Part shown: positions 51,736 through 58,667 of the stretch, one piece after another
Layout of the letters: every line of letters begins with the position of its first letter
Numbering within the stretch: position 1 is the stretch's first letter
Assembly: GCA_017629985.1 (NCBI GenBank)
Contig: JAGBWD010000028.1
Coordinates: 1-58,667 of the forward strand
DNA from: Alistipes sp.
Lineage (GTDB): Bacteria > Bacteroidota > Bacteroidia > Bacteroidales > Rikenellaceae
Length of the DNA: 58,667 bases
Direction: 5' to 3'
Program-made: the position numbers and the translations under genes
Notes under the pieces: model-generated
Databases searched by the model: none
What the model was told of the DNA's origin: nothing
Seen by the model: only the letters and a program-made list of their open reading frames with translations

Positions 51736-53442
51736 TTACTGAATCTTGCTCTCTACAACTGCCAAAATCTCGGCCTCGGCCCTCTGCGCAGCTGCCTGAA
51801 TCTCCATAGCCTCGTTCACCAAAGCCTCGGCCATAGCGCGATCCTTCAACCCTGCAGCGTTAATCTTAACATTGAGGCAAGCACCCATAACGGCAGAACG
51901 TGCAGCCAAAGCACCTACACCAGCATCAGATACAGAGTTAGGGTTACCCTCCTCGGCCATAGCGCGAACCACGTCAAAGGCCTTATATGCAGCCTTCATA
52001 GTGCGAAGTGGAACCTGTGTTGCATACAATGTAGCAACCTCCATAGCCTCGGCACGTGCAGCCTTCTCCTCCTCGGTACCCTTTGGCATACCAAATACAT
52101 CCATAATCTTGTTGAACGCCGCAGTATCCTCATCTACCAAGTAGAGAAGCTCATTCATAACAGCCATGCCGTTGTCTGCCCAGTCAGAGAAGAACTCCCA
52201 GCGGTCATCCCAACCAGCCTTATGCGATGAGAGGTTAGCAACCATAGTACCTAGAGCTGCGGCCAAAGCACCCATATATGCTGAAATAGAGCCACCACCA
52301 GGTGCTGGAGACTCACTTGCAGTCTCCTCTGCAAAGCCTGCGCAGGTCATATCCACCAACTTCTTAACACCCTTCATCTCCTCGGCCTCGAGCATATACT
52401 CAATAACCTTCTCCTCGGGCTTAAACTCCTTCAAGTTCGACAAGCCCATAGACTCAATAGCGATACGCACCAACTCGCGCTCTGGAAGACCTGTAGAGCG
52501 ATTCTGCTTGCGCAAGAAGTGACGACCAGCATCTACCAATACGCTCTTTGGCACAAGACCTACAATCTCGGCACCTGTAACACGTACACCACGAGCCTCC
52601 GCAGCACGGCACACCTCGTCAAAGGCTACGTGCAAAGGTGTGATAGCGAGGTTTGTCATGTTCATAGATACCTGGGCGATACCATACTCCTCGATAAACC
52701 AGCCAATAGCCTTACATGCCTTCAACGTACCTGGCTTCATAACAGGGTTACCATTCTCATCCTTAACAATCTTACCTGTGATAGGATTACCCTCGCGCAC
52801 AGGACGACCCTTCTCGCGAACATCAAACGCAATGGCATTAGCACGGCGAGTAGAGGTAGTATTTAGGTTGTAATTTACAGCAACAAGGAAGTCACGAGCG
52901 CCAACAGCTGTAGCACCACTCTTGGCAACGCTCTCATCGTAAGGACGCGCACCAAAATCGGGCTTACGCTGCTCATCCATCATCTTCTCGGGCAATGCCT
53001 CATACTCTCCAGCACGACATACTGCAAGGTTGCGGCGCTCGGGAGTGAATGCTGCAGCCTCATAGCAATATGTAGGAACGCCAAGCTCCTCCGAGATACG
53101 CTTTGCAAGTGCGCGTGCTAGCTCGGCACACTCCTCCAAGGTGATGCCCGAAACAGGGATTAGAGGACATACATCACAAGCACCCATACGTGGATGTGCG
53201 CCCTTATGCTGACGCATATCGATAAGCTCTGTAGCACGCTTGATAGCCGCTACAGCAGCATCACATACCGCCGCAGGCTCTCCCACGAAGGTTACTACAG
53301 TACGGTTGGTAGCCTCACCTGGATCAACATCCAAAAGCTTAACACCCTTCGATGCCTCGATAACATCGGTAATCTGCTTGATAGTCTCCAAATTGCGACC
53401 CTCCGAAAAGTTAGGTACGCACTCTACAATTCTTTTCTGCAT
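51736..53442 (-). CDS. ftcD: Bifunctional glutamate formiminotransferase / formiminotetrahydrofolate cyclodeaminase
   Basis: 568 residues made of two enzymes fused as in animal FTCD. Residues 1-325 are the formiminotransferase (start RIVECVPNFSEGRN, then HKGAHPRMGACDVCPLIP with catalytic histidines). Residues about 350-568 are the cyclodeaminase (SPAPGGGSISAYMGALAAALGTMV and SVSDAGVGALAARSAVMGACLNVKIN). The protein moves the formimino group from N-formiminoglutamate to tetrahydrofolate and then releases ammonia to give 5,10-methenyl-THF. Together with hutH, hutU and hutI it completes histidine to glutamate with one-carbon salvage, with no separate HutG needed. It follows the Dabb gene by 44 bp. 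Confidence 0.96.
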   Translation of the reverse strand: MQKRIVECVPNFSEGRNLETIKQITDVIEASKGVKLLDVDPGEATNRTVVTFVGEPAAVCDAAVAAIKRATELIDMRQHKGAHPRMGACDVCPLIPVSGITLEECAELARALAKRISEELGVPTYCYEAAAFTPERRNLAVCRAGEYEALPEKMMDEQRKPDFGARPYDESVAKSGATAVGARDFLVAVNYNLNTTSTRRANAIAFDVREKGRPVREGNPITGKIVKDENGNPVMKPGTLKACKAIGWFIEEYGIAQVSMNMTNLAITPLHVAFDEVCRAAEARGVRVTGAEIVGLVPKSVLVDAGRHFLRKQNRSTGLPERELVRIAIESMGLSNLKEFKPEEKVIEYMLEAEEMKGVKKLVDMTCAGFAEETASESPAPGGGSISAYMGALAAALGTMVANLSSHKAGWDDRWEFFSDWADNGMAVMNELLYLVDEDTAAFNKIMDVFGMPKGTEEEKAARAEAMEVATLYATQVPLRTMKAAYKAFDVVRAMAEEGNPNSVSDAGVGALAARSAVMGACLNVKINAAGLKDRAMAEALVNEAMEIQAAAQRAEAEILAVVESKIQ

Positions 53443-53486
53443 AGTTTTATAGTTTTAGTTTATTGTTTGTATCTCGATAAAAAACG

Positions 53487-53786
53487 CTATAACTCATAAT
53501 CGACATCTACACGCTCTAGGCGGCGGCTCTTGCAGTAGTCGCTAATCACAACGTGCAAAGGATTTACCTTGTACGCCTCCATAGCCTCCCACGATGGAAA
53601 ATCTGCAGTAAGCACAGCATCAAACGAAGAGGCTGTCTCCTTGATGTTGATACCTACCTCGGCACGCAATAGGCCATCTATCTTACCATTCAAAGCCTCC
53701 AAACGGCTCTTCATCTCGGCTGCTATCTGCTGTGGTGTCTCCTCCAAATCGCGGCGAAACTTCCACATGACAATATGTCGTATCAT
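53487..53786 (-). CDS. Stress-responsive Dabb (dimeric alpha-beta barrel) protein
   Basis: 99 residues from the ATG at 53786; the longer frame upstream lies before the likely promoter. The start MIRHIVMWKFRRD and the motif ADFPSWEAMEAYKVNPLHVVISDYCKS match the Dabb family of small ferredoxin-like dimers, whose members range from stress proteins to olivetolic-acid-type cyclases. The role here is unknown. It is the first gene before ftcD and may belong to the hut transcript. A minus-strand TATATTTG at 53837-53830 is the likely -7 box. Confidence 0.85.
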   Translation of the reverse strand: MIRHIVMWKFRRDLEETPQQIAAEMKSRLEALNGKIDGLLRAEVGINIKETASSFDAVLTADFPSWEAMEAYKVNPLHVVISDYCKSRRLERVDVDYEL

Positions 53787-53829
53787 AAATATAAGTATAG
53801 GTTTAAGGTTTACTTCATCATTAATCGAA

Positions 53830-53837
53830 CAAATATA
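53830..53837 (-). promoter_or_regulatory. Likely -7 box for the Dabb-hut operon
   Basis: Minus-strand TATATTTG, 43 bp before the Dabb ATG. A -33 element at standard spacing is not clear. Confidence 0.45.
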
Positions 53838-53934
53838 CAATTTATTTTGCAAATATTATTAGGAATCTCCTAGAAATTAGCATCGAGAAGAGATAATTTC
53901 TTTTTAGATGATGAATCACAATTCCTCACCTCTA

Positions 53935-53969
53935 TTTTTTGGATGTATAGTTTTTTTTCTATACCTTTG
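53935..53969 (+). promoter_or_regulatory. Promoter for the nfeD-SPFH operon
   Basis: TTTTTG at 53935-53940 and TACCTTTG at 53962-53969 with about 21 bp spacing; leader of about 55 nt to the ATG at 54031. Confidence 0.6.
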
Positions 53970-54030
53970 ATAGAAATTAGATGTCAAACACATCTATTCT
54001 GTAAAGTAGTTTCTCTAAAACATCAATAAT

Positions 54031-54465
54031 ATGGATATCTGGATTTATTGGACTATTGTAGCGTTGCTACTCTTTATTGTAGAGCTATTCACAGTAGGAT
54101 TTGCTGTTATATGTCTTGCCATAGGCGCTGGTGGTGCTGCCATTGCCGCAGCATGTGACGCATCGCTAGAGATGCAGTTTTTGGCCTTTGCCATAATATC
54201 CATGGTAGCCCTAGGCGGTGTGCGCCCTTTGCTGAAGCGCCTCTTCTACAAGGATAGGGAGAAGGTGACTACAAACGCCTCGGCGATGGTGGGCAAGTGT
54301 GGCGTAGTGTGCGAAGAGGTGGATGGCGACATAGAGGGTGGTCGAGTGATGATAGAGGGCGTTGATTGGCGTGCCGTAACCGCAGATAATGAGGTACTTG
54401 CAAAGGGTACAAAGGTTGTGGTTGTGGCGATTAACAGCGTAGTATTAACCGTTAAAAAACTATAA
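54031..54465 (+). CDS. NfeD-like membrane protein
   Basis: 144 residues. Two or three membrane segments in the first 75 residues (YWTIVALLLFIVELFTVGFAVICLAIGAGGAAIAAA and AFAIISMVALGGVRPLLKRLF) are followed by a small OB-fold domain (about 85-144: GKCGVVCEEVDGDIEGGRVMIEGVDWRAVTADNEVLAKGTKVVVVAINSVVLTVKKL). This is the short NfeD form, which normally partners a stomatin-type SPFH protein. The partner gene follows after 3 bp. The pair is thought to help membrane quality control. Confidence 0.93.
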   Translation: MDIWIYWTIVALLLFIVELFTVGFAVICLAIGAGGAAIAAACDASLEMQFLAFAIISMVALGGVRPLLKRLFYKDREKVTTNASAMVGKCGVVCEEVDGDIEGGRVMIEGVDWRAVTADNEVLAKGTKVVVVAINSVVLTVKKL

Positions 54466-54468
54466 TTT

Positions 54469-55467
54469 ATGGACTCTTCTTTAGTAATTTTCCTTATCAT
54501 TGCCTTAATAGCAGTGATATATGTTCTCAAGGGTTTCAAGATTGTACCACAGTCCGAAACTCGTGTGGTAGAGCGTCTTGGTCGCTACGACAGAACTCTA
54601 CAGTCGGGCATCAACTTTATATTTCCGGTTATCGACCGCGCACGTGAGGTTATACAACGCGATGAGATAAAGTATGGCGATGGCTCCAAGAGCGTGGTTA
54701 TGCGCACCACATCGCGCATCGACCTCCGTGAGCAGGTCTACGATTTCGACAAGCAGAGTGTGATTACCAAGGATAACGTAACCACAACAATCAACGCACT
54801 CCTTTACTTCCAGATTGTGGACCCCGTGAAGTCGGTGTATGAGATTGACAACCTACCAAATGCCATCGAGAAGCTTACGCAGACAACACTACGTAACGTG
54901 ATTGGCGAGTTGGAGTTGGATGAGACACTCACCTCGCGCGACACCATCAACTCAAAGCTTCGCATAGTTCTCGATGAGGCCACCAACAAGTGGGGCGTGA
55001 AGGTAAACCGCGTGGAGCTACAGGATATTACACCTCCCGAGTCGGTGCGCCGTGCCATGGAGCAGCAGATGCAAGCCGAGCGTGAGCGCCGTGCAAAGGT
55101 GCTTGAGGCTCGCGGACACAAGGAGGCGATGATTCTTCAGTCGGAGGGTGAGAAGGAGTCGCAGATTAACCAGGCAGAGGCAGAGCGTCAGACACAGATT
55201 CTCAAGGCGCAGGGTGAGGCCGATGCCAAGGTGTTGCAGGCTACTGCCGAGGCGGAGGCTATACGTAAGGTTGCCGAGGCTATTGCAGAGTCAAAGACCG
55301 ATCCTGCGACATATATGCTCCTTATGAAGTATGTCGAGACACTCAAGGATATCGGCACAGGATATCAGACCAAGACCGTATTCCTACCTTTCGAGGCGAG
55401 CAACCTCATTGGCGCACTCGGCTCTCTCACCGAGCTACTGCCTAAAAAGGAGGAGAAGGAGCAGTAA
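54469..55467 (+). CDS. SPFH/stomatin-family protein (QmcA-like)
   Basis: 332 residues. One N-terminal membrane helix (about 4-22) is followed by the band-7 domain (IVPQSETRVVERLGRYDRTLQSGINFIFPVIDRAR), including the conserved LREQVYDFDKQSVITKDNV and LRNVIGELELDETLTSRD. A long coiled coil (about 195-265, rich in Glu, Ala and Gln: EQQMQAERERRAKVLEARGHKEAM) drives oligomerisation. It belongs to the NfeD-linked stomatin group. Located in the inner membrane, where it forms ring-like scaffolds. This protein is unlike the SPFH protein at 6876, which has a different partner set. A strong terminator follows. Confidence 0.94.
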   Translation: MDSSLVIFLIIALIAVIYVLKGFKIVPQSETRVVERLGRYDRTLQSGINFIFPVIDRAREVIQRDEIKYGDGSKSVVMRTTSRIDLREQVYDFDKQSVITKDNVTTTINALLYFQIVDPVKSVYEIDNLPNAIEKLTQTTLRNVIGELELDETLTSRDTINSKLRIVLDEATNKWGVKVNRVELQDITPPESVRRAMEQQMQAERERRAKVLEARGHKEAMILQSEGEKESQINQAEAERQTQILKAQGEADAKVLQATAEAEAIRKVAEAIAESKTDPATYMLLMKYVETLKDIGTGYQTKTVFLPFEASNLIGALGSLTELLPKKEEKEQ

Positions 55468-55487
55468 GAGGCTCTCTAACAATAATA

Positions 55488-55519
55488 GGGGCTGACTAAA
55501 AAGTAACTTAGTCAGCCCC
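55488..55519 (+). terminator. Terminator after the SPFH gene
   Basis: Perfect stem GGGGCTGACTAA / TTAGTCAGCCCC with an 8-nt loop; no T-run follows on the plus strand, so it may rely on the stable stem. Confidence 0.7.
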
Positions 55520-55530
55520 CATATAACCAA

Positions 55531-55652
55531 AGAGAGTGAATAAAAAGATGTAGTTTTAGGCTTGCGAAGCCCGAAAAAGCGGAGTTTACTGGGCGTAAAT
55601 GAGCATTTTGAGGGCAAGCGTAACGACAAAATACACTTTTTATTCACTCTCT
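55531..55652 (-). repeat. 122-bp inverted-repeat element, copy 3
   Basis: Ends AGAGAGTGAATAAAAAG and its perfect complement; one base from copy 2. On the minus strand it begins 7 bp after the stop of the STAND NTPase gene, in the same relative orientation as the other two copies. A reading frame through it encodes a Leu/Ser/Lys-rich peptide that also appears in the same frame of the other copies; I treat this as a by-product of the repeat. Confidence 0.95.
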
Positions 55653-55658
55653 ATTTGT

Positions 55659-58600
55659 CTAATACTTAAGCGACATAAGACGGGCTGAATAGTTAGTCAT
55701 ATCACTAATCTTTTGCTTAATATCATCTATGGTAAGCATCTGGCTACGCTCCAGCAGAATATCTACATCGCCAAAAAACTCCTTCATAGAGGTATAAAAC
55801 TGTTGGCTAATGGGGATAAATGGATGGTGTGCATTGACCATAGCATACAGCTTTCCACCCACCAAAAGCAACTCACTAATAGCATATTTAAATGGGTTTA
55901 TATCGCCCTCATACTCTATGAGGTTACTAACCTGTAAAATCTTTAGAAAACGCATAATCACCATAGGGGTCATCAATAGGATTACGGCACTCCTTTCATT
56001 CGCTATGTCGCGTATTAGTATTGGCAAGAATAGACTAGTGGCGGTGAGTGAATAGTTGAGAAACTTGAAGGCCCTTTGAGCATATTTATAGGGGTATTGC
56101 TCTATGATTGACGACACATTTTGCACCGAACGCATCACTAACGAGCCTACCACTATACATTTATTAATGTCATCACCAAACTCCTTCATAATACTCATTG
56201 TATCGGCACATAGAGTCTCCAACTTGCAAAAATAGTCATCATACTCCCTCCTCTCATAGTGCATAAAGAGTTGTTGCCCCTGATGCAAAATATCCACAGT
56301 AACTTGCTTGAATTTCTCGTACGACCCCTGCTCATGTTCGACAACAGCAATAGTAGACAACAGTTTGTTCATCCTCTCGACAGCCTCACGGTCACCTCTC
56401 TTCTGGTAGTGTTCTAAACACCTAATGATAGAACACCTATACATATTAGCAACATCTCCATAGTCGGGATCCATCTCATAACACTTGCCATAGGCTGCGC
56501 AGGACTCCTCGAGGAATATCAGTTCCTCGTTTTCTAGCACCTCACTAGACTTTTTAGAGAGCAATAAAAAGCCAAGGCTCGAGAGAATACTCTTATCCTC
56601 AATGACTTTATATGCCCCGAGAAGAGATTTTATAAGCTTAAAAAAGTTTATCGTGGTGTGTACCATGTCAAGCGTATTGCAGATAACATAGACAACACGA
56701 ACCCTCTTTTCGGCTGATAGAGGCTTGATGAGTTGAAGAATCAACTCTATGCAACGTGGCTCGCCATGTATATACCTTATAACCTCACTAGACCAATAAC
56801 GACGATACTCCTCGCCATCGCAGAGGTATCGCTCCACAACCTCGGAGTCGGAGGCCAACACCGCATAATAGGACAAATAGCTACGCCTCAACGTATCATC
56901 TTCGGGATACTCGGCAACCGTACGACATATCCTCTGCATATAGAGCTTTGACGCCAGAGCCTTGGAGATATGTCGGCTATTGATGCTCCACAGCTTTGTG
57001 GTCTTATCCTCGGTAAAGAATTGGTCAAAGATGCTCATGAAGAGCGTAAACTTAAGCTCATCCCAGCTATCGCCTACCAACCTCTCGATATCGCCCTTGC
57101 GAAGTCCCGTACGTGAGGAGGCTATATATATCACCGCATCCCTGAGCCACGAAGCCTTAAGGCGCTCGGCGATAAACCTCACCGAGAGAAGAAAGGCGTG
57201 GTGCAACGACTTGGGTAGCGAGATATAGAGGTTTATAATGTAGTCGTTTATCTTGTCAATCTCCGATTCGGCTCTCGACTGACGTATGGTGGTAAAGTCC
57301 ACCACCGTAAGGCTCGACACCTGTATCATGAAGAGCTTGAGCAACATAGGAGATAGGCCATCGGCGGCCATCATCCTCTCGAGCCTCTCGGGGAGCATCA
57401 GGCTATACAACCTCTCATTGCTAGATATGAGGCCCCTAATGTCGCACATCCTCGACAACCTATCGAGCGATATCTCACGATTTACATTCCGCCTTGTGAT
57501 GTCGTACACAGGGCTGTTGCAGACCGTAGAACATATAATCCTCAAGTCGCCACGCACCCACAACAAACGGCACATATCATACTCCTCCTGCGAGAGGAGG
57601 TCGAGGCTATCTATGAAGCAGACCACCTGTATACCTCGTGCCACAGCCTCATCCACCAGCTCATAAAATCGTACATATAGCTTGTTGTAGGCATCATCTC
57701 CCTCAAGGATATCGGGGCTTGTCACCGCCAAGGAGAGTCGCTCCTCGAGGCTACGTATCCACACATAGAGGATGTTGTTCAGCGAGGTGAGAAAGGGCGT
57801 GGTGCCGATGATAGAGATTAGCGGCAGCACATCCTCGCGGCGCTTCAGCAGGCTATATATCTGCGACAGAAGCACACTTTTGCCCGAGCCAGCACCTCCC
57901 GACACCAGCAGGCGCATATTGCGTGACAGCTCATTGAGTATCGAGTCGGCATTGTAGAGCGTGGCAAGGGTCTTATATAGGTTGCAGGCTCCAGAGCTAT
58001 TACGCTGCACGATAAATTGGTTGATATTATCGGCATACTCATACCATGCCAAGGGCTTTGCCAAGCCCTCAATCTCGGCATCTATCTCCCTACAGAGGCT
58101 ATTATATGCCAGCTCTCCAAACGCCTCAAGCCCCTCAAAGCCCTCCTTGACACTATTCCACTTCAGGGAGTACTGCACACAGGCATCCTCCATGTTGTTA
58201 GCCTTGAGCAGTGATAGGATACGCCCCTTGAGGGAGTTTAGTCTATCGCCCTGGTTATCTGTATACTTTGTCCTTTTGCTCTCCGAGATACCCTCATACG
58301 ACTCCTCATTACGCATAAAGAAGAGGCTACGTCTGATATTCTCGCCGCCACCACCTATGGCACCATAGAGAATCTCAAGCTCGGTAACACTACACCCCGC
58401 GCCATCGACAACCAGACGCAGGCGCTCCTCGGAGAGTCGCGAAAGCACAGCCTCCATCCTCTCCCTCTCTGGCACCCAGCCATAGCGGTCGCCAATAAGC
58501 GCAATGAAGAAGGGGCGCGAGGAGTCTATCTGCGACAGACATATATCGAGAACAGCAGCCTGGCTCTCCTCCTCGCTCATATTCTCGGTATTGACACCAA

Positions 58601-58667
58601 AGCGCAGGTCTACAGCATGAAACTCTATACCATATTGGCGATATCGCTCATTGAGCAGAGGTACCAC
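55659..58667 (-). CDS. DUF4062-STAND (NACHT-like) NTPase, partial
   Basis: 1002 residues visible; the N-terminus runs off the right edge, and the expected first motif of the DUF4062 domain (FISSTF-type) is missing. The remaining DUF4062 part has AVDLRFGV (18-25) and SSRPFFIALIGDRYGWVP (49-66), plus GCSVTELEILYGA, matching the effector-type domain of animal NPHP3, TEP1 and NWD1. A STAND NTPase follows: Walker A GGAGSGKS (257-264) and Walker B VVCFIDSLD (348-356). The C-terminal 450 residues are helical, resembling TPR-like repeats. This architecture (N-terminal effector, NTPase switch, superstructure-forming sensor) is typical of bacterial conflict and cell-suicide proteins, so defence is a fair inference. 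The internal ATG at 58667 is not the real start. Confidence 0.75.
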   Translation of the reverse strand: MVPLLNERYRQYGIEFHAVDLRFGVNTENMSEEESQAAVLDICLSQIDSSRPFFIALIGDRYGWVPERERMEAVLSRLSEERLRLVVDGAGCSVTELEILYGAIGGGGENIRRSLFFMRNEESYEGISESKRTKYTDNQGDRLNSLKGRILSLLKANNMEDACVQYSLKWNSVKEGFEGLEAFGELAYNSLCREIDAEIEGLAKPLAWYEYADNINQFIVQRNSSGACNLYKTLATLYNADSILNELSRNMRLLVSGGAGSGKSVLLSQIYSLLKRREDVLPLISIIGTTPFLTSLNNILYVWIRSLEERLSLAVTSPDILEGDDAYNKLYVRFYELVDEAVARGIQVVCFIDSLDLLSQEEYDMCRLLWVRGDLRIICSTVCNSPVYDITRRNVNREISLDRLSRMCDIRGLISSNERLYSLMLPERLERMMAADGLSPMLLKLFMIQVSSLTVVDFTTIRQSRAESEIDKINDYIINLYISLPKSLHHAFLLSVRFIAERLKASWLRDAVIYIASSRTGLRKGDIERLVGDSWDELKFTLFMSIFDQFFTEDKTTKLWSINSRHISKALASKLYMQRICRTVAEYPEDDTLRRSYLSYYAVLASDSEVVERYLCDGEEYRRYWSSEVIRYIHGEPRCIELILQLIKPLSAEKRVRVVYVICNTLDMVHTTINFFKLIKSLLGAYKVIEDKSILSSLGFLLLSKKSSEVLENEELIFLEESCAAYGKCYEMDPDYGDVANMYRCSIIRCLEHYQKRGDREAVERMNKLLSTIAVVEHEQGSYEKFKQVTVDILHQGQQLFMHYERREYDDYFCKLETLCADTMSIMKEFGDDINKCIVVGSLVMRSVQNVSSIIEQYPYKYAQRAFKFLNYSLTATSLFLPILIRDIANERSAVILLMTPMVIMRFLKILQVSNLIEYEGDINPFKYAISELLLVGGKLYAMVNAHHPFIPISQQFYTSMKEFFGDVDILLERSQMLTIDDIKQKISDMTNYSARLMSLKY

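Noticed and set aside
55435-55647. 70-residue frame through the 122-bp element (Leu/Ser/Lys-rich)
   Set aside because: The same frame occurs in all copies because the repeat is conserved; start and end differ by flanking sequence and no ribosome site is present. The conservation is explained by RNA/DNA structure.
1-58667. tRNA, rRNA, tmRNA or known riboswitches
   Set aside because: I looked through the intergenic stretches and saw no sequence with the required conserved bases or cloverleaf; a covariance-model search would be the decisive test.

Overview
The window looks like chromosomal DNA of a gut Bacteroidota, most likely order Bacteroidales and possibly Rikenellaceae/Alistipes-like; the genus is inference. 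The pointers are the Bacteroidota promoter pattern (-33 TTTG, about 20 bp, -7 TAnnTTTG) found upstream of many genes, lipoprotein-rich gene content, several FKBP-type lipoproteins, a single long RelA/SpoT protein, and a histidine-utilisation operon that carries fused FtcD and the long form of urocanase. I saw no rRNA, tRNA, CRISPR array, transposase or phage structural gene.

Layout. 1-327: 9-bp tandem repeats and a repeat element at the left edge. 328-6373: MFS transporter, a large membrane channel-like protein with RCK and RyR domains (-), then a C1 aminopeptidase, a CYTH protein and a small unknown. 6374-6875: repeat-filled gap. 6876-10712: SPFH / ribbon-helix-helix / small membrane protein / S41 peptidase operon. 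10904-12208: der (-). 12451-16652: outer-membrane barrel, phoH, pepD, lipid kinase. 16842-20767: two surface-type lipoproteins, the second carrying an IdeS/Mac-like cysteine protease domain. 20877-23018: uvrB. 23019-24600: two gene-poor stretches around an XRE regulator, with a cluster of operator-like palindromes. 24601-34057, almost all minus: HIT, relA/spoT, recA, bcp, two FKBP lipoproteins, nhaA and a divergent arginase-fold protein. 34217-36827: pdxB, rubrerythrin, ZIP transporter. 37043-46084 (minus): FadL-type porin, FKBP, AsmA/DUF748 protein, then an SDR / flavin oxidoreductase / steroid 5-alpha-reductase operon, and an EamA transporter. 46310-53786 (minus): nitroreductase, hutI, hutH, hutU, ftcD, Dabb protein. 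54031-55467: nfeD-SPFH pair. 55659 to right edge: a large DUF4062-STAND NTPase, cut at its N-terminus.

How the genes work together. The hut/ftcD block converts histidine to glutamate while passing the formimino carbon to tetrahydrofolate. The 44970-42085 operon pairs a close relative of human SRD5A with an old-yellow-enzyme reductase and a hydroxysteroid-dehydrogenase-like SDR, a set expected to reduce 3-oxo-delta4 steroids or bile acids; a FadL porin lies just downstream. The IdeS-like lipoprotein and its neighbour may act at the host interface. The RyR/RCK channel and the DUF4062-STAND protein have architectures associated with signalling or defence.

Two repeat families stand out. One is a 122-bp perfect-ended inverted-repeat element present three times, always 7-20 bp after a stop codon and always in the same orientation relative to that gene. 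The other is a 25-bp core flanked by inverted arrays of 9-bp repeats, in which one copy has the core flipped relative to its flanking arm.
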